Source: Methanomassiliicoccaceae archaeon (lineage in GTDB: Archaea; Thermoplasmatota; Thermoplasmata; Methanomassiliicoccales; Methanomethylophilaceae). Taken from it: a stretch of DNA of 19,815 bases. The translations under genes and the position numbers were made by a program. How positions within the stretch are numbered: position 1 is the stretch's first letter; each line of letters begins with the position of its first letter. A model generated the notes under the pieces. It was not told where the DNA came from. It ran no database searches and saw nothing but the letters and a program-made list of their open reading frames with translations. The stretch lies in the NCBI GenBank assembly GCA_009780795.1, contig WQZJ01000008.1:1-19815 (forward strand). Reading direction: 5' to 3'. Shown here one piece after another: positions 15,547-19,815 of the stretch.

Positions 15547-16881
15547 ATGGAAGAACTAGCCAATATCATAATACAATTATTCCTTTTACTGGTATTCGCG
15601 AAGATCCTCGGGAGCATATTTGAAAGATTCAAGATGCCGAAGCTGATCGGAGAGATACTCGCAGGAATACTCTTCATCAACATCGTGATCCTGTCCACCG
15701 AAACGTTCCATTCGACGTTCTTCGAGGACATCCTAGGGTTCACGGTGGCAGGTTTCGAGACACCGGGACACTTCCTGCAGGTGATGGGTGAACTCGGGAT
15801 AATATTCCTTCTGTTCGCGGTCGGTCTTGAGACGAAGTTCGGAGATATGATGAAGGTCGGCAAGACGTCGACGTACATCGCCATCCTCTGCCTCGTGATC
15901 CCGTTCGCGGGCGGTATGCTGTTCATATTCCATGAGGACATCGGTTTCCATGCGGCCGTGTTGCTCGGTGCCGCGATGTTCGGTTCGAGTACCGCGGTAG
16001 GTGTCGAATGCCTCAGGAATCTTGACGCGATGAATACCAAGGAAGCGAAGCTGATCGTCAGTACGACGATCATAGACGACATACTGTGTTTAACGCTCAT
16101 CGGCGTCATAGTCAGTGCGTCCAACGACTCCGGGAGCACGCTGATGACCATCATCAACGTCACGATAGTCGCGGTATTCATACTATTCATGTTCTTGTTC
16201 ATATCCAAGATAAAGAGGATCGCGGCCCGCAGGAAGGAGAGGCTCGCGCGCAACAACGCGAAGAAGGAGATGCAGAGGGAGGATCTGAAGGCAGAGCATG
16301 CGAAGCGTATGTCCGAGCTTAGCGTCCTCGGTCTTGCGATACTTGTGTGTCTGGGACTTTCGGCGTTCTCCATGACCATCGGTCTCGCCGCGATCGTCGG
16401 GGCGTTCCTGGCAGGTATGTTATTTGCAGAGTTCAAGGACACCGTGCCGGTGGAGCACAACTTCAACGTGGTCACTTACTTCATGTTGCCGTTCTTCTTC
16501 ATTTGGGTCGGTATGAACGTGCACCTCAACGCGATCACCGTCGATATATTGGTGTTACTTACGCTGATAGTCGTGGTAGCGATATTCACGAAGTGGATCG
16601 CCGGATACATCGGTGCGATCAAGTTCGCCAAACTCTCCAAGGAATCGGCCCATCTCATCGGACTGAGCATGGTCCCTCGTGGAGAGGTCGGGATCATCGT
16701 CGCCACCATCGGCCTTCATTGGGGTGTGTTCCACGAGGATCTTTTCGCAGTCATCATACTGATGGCGCTGATAACATCGATAATCGTCCCGCCCATGATG
16801 ACCCGTATGTACAAGAAGATACAGGAGAATCGGGCCGAGGCGTTCGAAGAGGCCTTCAAGGAACACGATGGGACCGGATGA
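15547..16881 (+). CDS. CPA2-family cation/proton antiporter
   Basis: The 444-residue protein has about 12 membrane segments and the fold signature of monovalent cation:proton antiporter-2 proteins. These include PKLIGEILAGILF near residue 31, FLLFAVGLET (88-96), and the paired aspartates D177-D178 in STTIIDDILCLTL, the ion site of electrogenic exchangers such as NapA. GLSMVPRGEVGIIVATIG is the conserved helix-10 region. A long charged loop (about 221-257, rich in K, R and E) separates the halves and is larger than usual. No C-terminal TrkA/RCK domain is present. It would exchange Na+ or K+ for protons at the membrane. The ribosome site is weak and the gene stands alone. Confidence 0.9.
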   Translation: MEELANIIIQLFLLLVFAKILGSIFERFKMPKLIGEILAGILFINIVILSTETFHSTFFEDILGFTVAGFETPGHFLQVMGELGIIFLLFAVGLETKFGDMMKVGKTSTYIAILCLVIPFAGGMLFIFHEDIGFHAAVLLGAAMFGSSTAVGVECLRNLDAMNTKEAKLIVSTTIIDDILCLTLIGVIVSASNDSGSTLMTIINVTIVAVFILFMFLFISKIKRIAARRKERLARNNAKKEMQREDLKAEHAKRMSELSVLGLAILVCLGLSAFSMTIGLAAIVGAFLAGMLFAEFKDTVPVEHNFNVVTYFMLPFFFIWVGMNVHLNAITVDILVLLTLIVVVAIFTKWIAGYIGAIKFAKLSKESAHLIGLSMVPRGEVGIIVATIGLHWGVFHEDLFAVIILMALITSIIVPPMMTRMYKKIQENRAEAFEEAFKEHDGTG

Positions 16882-16917
16882 TCACGGTGACGTATCGATA
16901 TTCTTCCGAATGTCAGG

Positions 16918-16922
16918 AAAAA
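16918..16922 (-). terminator. T-run after the dGTPase-type gene
   Basis: On the minus strand TTTTT begins just after the TGA stop of the dGTPase-type gene. A nearby stem (16897-16903 with 16908-16914, loop TTCC, one G-U pair) lies in the gap to the convergent antiporter gene. The T-run alone is a plausible archaeal stop signal. Confidence 0.35.
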
Positions 16923-16925
16923 TAT

Positions 16926-18962
16926 TCAGTGTGACGAGATCATCCTGTACATCGTCTCCGCATATGAGTCGGTCATCCCGCAGAGGTTGTCGAGCGCCAG
17001 CAGCAGTTGGTAATATTTCCTCAGCCTGTTGTTGCCCTTGATCGTCAGATTGTCCTTGTACGCCTGGCAGTAGTTCTGCGAGAACGTAAGTATGACCCTT
17101 CCGTGCAGGGATGGGCGTTTCTGCTCACCTATCGACAGCGCCGAATGGATGTACACGTTCATCAGTTCCTCCATGATCTTCGCCGCCTTGACCTGTGCCT
17201 GCGCTATGTCCAGACAATCATAGACGTACTTCTCCAGAAGGTACCTTATCGCGATGGACAGTTTGTTCCCTCTCTTGCATACGCTTATCAGGTCCGTATC
17301 GAACTCGCCGCTCATTAGTTCCCGATAATGTGTTTCGAACGCGATCGCCACCTCGCTTGTGAGGACGTTCTTCAGATAGTTGTGAAGAAGGTCCATCGCG
17401 TGCACATAGTTCTCGCGTTCCGTGTCGAAATCATATTCTGCCACGAAATCGTCTATCTTCCCGATTATTTCGGAACAATCGTTGTCAGCGAACGCCTTCT
17501 TGATGTTATCGATGCTCACCAGTCCCCTCTTATAGGCATCGCCCAGGTCGGCCGTCAGATACGATATGTCGTCGGCCGCCTCCAGCAGATATGTGAGCGG
17601 ATGTCTCCCCTTGAGTCTCATCTCGTTCTTCAGCATCTTGAAGAACTCCTTCTCGGCGAAGAAGTAACCTGGTTTTTTCTTCTCCGGTATCTTCGGATCG
17701 AAATCGACGGAGGACACCGGATATTTCATTATGGTCGCCAATAAAGCATAGGTGAAATTGAATCTCTTGTCCACCTTGTCAAGCGACGTGAGCAGCCTGA
17801 AGAGCTGTGCATTGCCCTCGTAATGTATGAAATCGTTCTTCAGATCGTCCATGAGATTCCCGATCTGGTTCAGTTCGCGCAGTTCCGGATGTTTCATGAC
17901 CTCCTGTTCCGTGAACGCCTTGGCGAACCAATCCTTTATGCACTCTTCGCCGAAGTGGCCGAACGGGGGGTTCCCCATGTCATGGAGCAGTGCCGCCGCC
18001 CTCAGGAGTATCGGTATCTTACTGCACATCGAGTTATACGGAATGTCGGCGTGCTCGTTGGAGTACCGCTTTATCGTGTCTATCACGTACTCGCCGAGCT
18101 TCTCGGCGATGGAGGCACATTCCTCCGAATGCGTCATTCTTGTATGCGGATAGTCCCTTTTCTCAAGTGGAAAAACCTGTGCCTTGTCCTGCAGACGTCG
18201 GTACACGGCGGAGCTGACCACTTTCCAGTAGTCCTCCGTGAATTCGAAACCTTCGGTGTCCTGTGCATCGTCGGGGTTCTCGGCGAACAGACGCTTGGTA
18301 TTGAGCAGAAGCCCCCAGTAATAGTATTTGCTGTTGTCGGAAACTATCGGTTTGAGCGCGCTCCATGTCAGCTCCACCAGCTCATCCCAATCCTCGGTCC
18401 CTTTGTTGTGGACCTCTATCTCCTGGTGTTTGAGGCCGTGGAAGCCTTTGTCGAGAATGAGGCTTTTCAGGGTCCAATCCACCTTGTTCTTCTTTTCCTG
18501 CACCTTCTCGATATCGGTTATCCCGAATCGCGGGCATATGGTGGTCAGGAGCGAGTGCTCGTTCCCGTAGTCTATGTTGAGCAGCATGAACGGACATTCG
18601 TTCCCGTCCTTGTCCTTCTTATGACGGTGGTCCGACATTATCCTTTTAATGACGTCGACATCCTCGCATATCACGAAATGGGTCAGCCCCTTGTCGACGC
18701 ACGCCTCAAGCTGTATCTCATTGACACCGAACATCCCCTCCTCCCCGGCCTCTTTATAAGAATACTTTCCGCACTCCGCGAGGAAACGTTCGGCATCATC
18801 GTAATGTTTGACGTCGTACGGGGAATCGTACGCTTTCACGGGAAGCGTAGTTCCGATACAGTTGATCATCGTCTCCGGGATGGTGTCGTTGAAACCTTTC
18901 TTCAAAGCCTCCACGATCAGTGGTTTGATCGGCCCGGTCACGTCACAAAGGACATATATCAT
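16926..18962 (-). CDS. dGTPase-type HD phosphohydrolase with N-terminal guanylate-kinase-like domain
   Basis: This 678-residue protein is far longer than E. coli Dgt (about 505). Residues from about 245 onward are a dGTP triphosphohydrolase: RRLQDKAQVFPLE, TRMTHSEECA (H278), ALLHDMGNPPFGHFGE (H327, D328, H336), HYEGNAQLFRLL (380-391) and EAADDISYLTADLGDA (D465). All expected metal ligands are present, so it is probably active in splitting dNTPs to nucleoside and triphosphate. Residues 1-210 are extra and resemble a guanylate kinase whose P-loop is lost (VTGPIKP where GxxGxGKS is expected); FGVNEIQLEACVDKGLTHFVIC aligns with the YGT...GKDVIL region. AAGGTGA lies 7 bases before the start and TATATAAAAG about 45-60 bases upstream. 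A role in dNTP control or antiviral depletion is inferred. Confidence 0.83.
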   Translation of the reverse strand: MIYVLCDVTGPIKPLIVEALKKGFNDTIPETMINCIGTTLPVKAYDSPYDVKHYDDAERFLAECGKYSYKEAGEEGMFGVNEIQLEACVDKGLTHFVICEDVDVIKRIMSDHRHKKDKDGNECPFMLLNIDYGNEHSLLTTICPRFGITDIEKVQEKKNKVDWTLKSLILDKGFHGLKHQEIEVHNKGTEDWDELVELTWSALKPIVSDNSKYYYWGLLLNTKRLFAENPDDAQDTEGFEFTEDYWKVVSSAVYRRLQDKAQVFPLEKRDYPHTRMTHSEECASIAEKLGEYVIDTIKRYSNEHADIPYNSMCSKIPILLRAAALLHDMGNPPFGHFGEECIKDWFAKAFTEQEVMKHPELRELNQIGNLMDDLKNDFIHYEGNAQLFRLLTSLDKVDKRFNFTYALLATIMKYPVSSVDFDPKIPEKKKPGYFFAEKEFFKMLKNEMRLKGRHPLTYLLEAADDISYLTADLGDAYKRGLVSIDNIKKAFADNDCSEIIGKIDDFVAEYDFDTERENYVHAMDLLHNYLKNVLTSEVAIAFETHYRELMSGEFDTDLISVCKRGNKLSIAIRYLLEKYVYDCLDIAQAQVKAAKIMEELMNVYIHSALSIGEQKRPSLHGRVILTFSQNYCQAYKDNLTIKGNNRLRKYYQLLLALDNLCGMTDSYAETMYRMISSH

Positions 18963-19284
18963 CGGTTCTCACCTTTTGTTTCATAAGATTTTCGAAACGT
19001 TCTACCATATCTTTTATATACTTCTTCAGAAAACTACTCTTATCAACGAAAACGATTTTTTGCTATTAAAGACTACTGTCTGTACCGCTTTTTCTGCGCC
19101 GATCTGTGTTTTTACGTCCGACGACCCTATTTCGCTATTTTTGTGACTGGGATATCATGCGGATGATTCAGATTCATACGATGCTTTCTTTCAATAATGT
19201 ACGATTATCAAACCGGATACTTTTATCCTATTCGTGAAAAGAATGTAAAAATGTTTATACAATGTATATACATATTATTGTTCC
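18963..19284. promoter_or_regulatory. AT-rich divergent gap between dGTPase-type gene and mazE
   Basis: This 322-base stretch is visibly richer in A and T than the genes around it and holds no convincing ORF or RNA gene. GTATATAAAAG on the minus strand (about 19011-19021) fits the TATA box of the dGTPase-type gene. GGATA-CTTT-TATCC (19215-19228) is a small dyad, and the mazE operator-like repeats are at the right end. Confidence 0.45.
19251..19273 (+). promoter_or_regulatory. Tandem repeat and palindrome upstream of mazE (probable operator)
   Basis: ATGTTTATACA (19251-19261) is followed directly by ATGTATATACA (19262-19272), 10 of 11 bases identical. The second copy is part of a perfect 12-base palindrome, ATGTATATACAT (19262-19273), and a partial unit ATGTAAAA precedes them. 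The array covers the probable TATA box and ends 11 bases before the ATG, where MazE or MazEF would bind for autorepression. Confidence 0.6.
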
Positions 19285-19524
19285 ATGGGAATATTCATCC
19301 AGAAATGGGGCAACAGTAATGCCATACGCATTCCTAAGAACATACTCATGACCGCTAATATGAGCGAAAATGACGAAGTATCCATGACCGCCACAGAGAA
19401 CGAGATCGTCATCCGAAAGGAAAAAAGACACAGAACGTTCTCTGAGAGAATGAACGGGTATGAGGGAAAATATGTTGTGGAAGAATTGGATTCATCCTCC
19501 GTAGGAATGGAGAGATTCTGGTGA
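19285..19524 (+). CDS. mazE: MazE/AbrB-type antitoxin
   Basis: The 79-residue protein starts with the swapped-hairpin AbrB motif of MazE (IFIQKWGNSNAIRIPKNIL), ending near residue 45 (ENEIVIRKE). A toxin-binding tail follows: RTFSERMNGYEGKYVVEE and ...VGMERFW, which match conserved MazE C-termini. It would neutralise the MazF endoribonuclease and repress its own promoter through the repeats just upstream. No Shine-Dalgarno motif is present, so the mRNA is probably leaderless. Its stop (TGA 19522-19524) overlaps a GTG (19521), the expected start of mazF. Codon usage is more A/T-rich than in the housekeeping genes, hinting at transfer. Confidence 0.93.
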   Translation: MGIFIQKWGNSNAIRIPKNILMTANMSENDEVSMTATENEIVIRKEKRHRTFSERMNGYEGKYVVEELDSSSVGMERFW

Positions 19525-19815
19525 GATCCAGGGCGATCTGATATGGATGGATTCCGATCCTCAGGCGGGACATGAGCAAAAAGGCCGCCGGCCTGCCCCG
19601 ATAGTGTCCAATAACGATGCCAACCGCTTTCTTGACCCGATGGCCATGGTCTGCCCGATCACATCGACCGATCGCAGGTATCCGACGCGCGTCAAACTGA
19701 GCGGGACCAAGATCAGCGGGTTCATTATGTGCGAACAGATGCGAGCGGTCGATCTCAGTTCAAGAAATGCGGAGTTCGGCGAGGAGTTACCTTCCGATCT
19801 TATGCATGAGGTCGC
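19521..19815 (+). CDS. mazF: MazF-type toxin, out of frame at its start, cut by right edge
   Basis: Translation from 19526 gives a clear MazF body: QGDLIWMDSDPQAGHEQKGR, then RPAPIVSN, VCPITSTDRRYPTRVKLSG, GFIMCEQMRAVDLSS, running off the window. MazF cleaves mRNA at short single-stranded sites. The natural start, GTG 19521, which overlaps the mazE stop, is in a different frame and meets TGA at 19539. In the MazF frame a TAG occurs at 19502 and no ATG, GTG or TTG follows until ATG 19547, which lies after the conserved GDLIW strand. One additional A near 19524-19526 would give GTG-AGA-ATC-CAG and restore the frame. The gene is therefore disabled, frameshifted, initiated unusually, or hit by a sequencing error. 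Confidence 0.82.

Noticed and set aside
15498..16475. Minus-strand ORF of 325 codons
   Set aside because: It is fully opposite the antiporter gene and its product is a low-complexity mix of serine, isoleucine and methionine.
17823..18986. Long plus-strand ORF (387 codons)
   Set aside because: It is antisense to the dGTPase-type gene, which has intact catalytic motifs. No promoter, ribosome site or homology supports it.

Overview
The window looks like chromosomal DNA of a methanogenic archaeon of the Thermoplasmatota, most likely Methanomassiliicoccales. The evidence is a methanogen-type HdrA, a proteasome alpha subunit very close to the Thermoplasma type, the archaeal exosome superoperon, archaeal TATA boxes with many apparently leaderless genes, and Shine-Dalgarno motifs complementary to an archaeal 16S tail. 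The lineage is inferred from remembered family sequences, not from a search.

Layout. (1) Positions 1-2657, minus strand: a large HdrA-like electron-bifurcation subunit, cut by the left edge, with two thioredoxin-reductase-type halves. (2) 2992-3786, plus: a membrane-anchored RING-type zinc protein and the RNase P subunit Pop5 (rnp2). (3) 3841-8470, plus: the exosome superoperon in tight order: psmA, SBDS, rrp4, rrp41, rrp42, rpl37ae, rpoP, pcc1, pfdB. It joins protein degradation, RNA degradation, ribosome assembly, transcription, tRNA modification and chaperoning. (4) 8493-11050: a NikR-type regulator diverging from a two-gene ABC exporter-like system, with repeats in the shared promoter region. 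(5) 11089-14518: a DHH phosphoesterase and tyrosyl-tRNA synthetase that overlap tail to tail, then a TctA-type membrane protein. (6) 14522-16881: a stand-alone EVE-like reader protein with a heptad coiled coil, then a CPA2 cation/proton antiporter. (7) 16926-19815: a dGTPase-type HD hydrolase with an extra N-terminal domain resembling a degenerate guanylate kinase, then a mazEF toxin-antitoxin pair whose mazF appears out of frame at its start.

The left two thirds is core housekeeping. The right third (about 14.5-19.8 kb) mixes nucleotide-pool, modified-DNA-reader and toxin-antitoxin functions and is the likeliest place for an undescribed defence or stress module. The best candidate is the kinase-like/dGTPase fusion. 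No tRNA, rRNA, CRISPR array or insertion sequence was seen.
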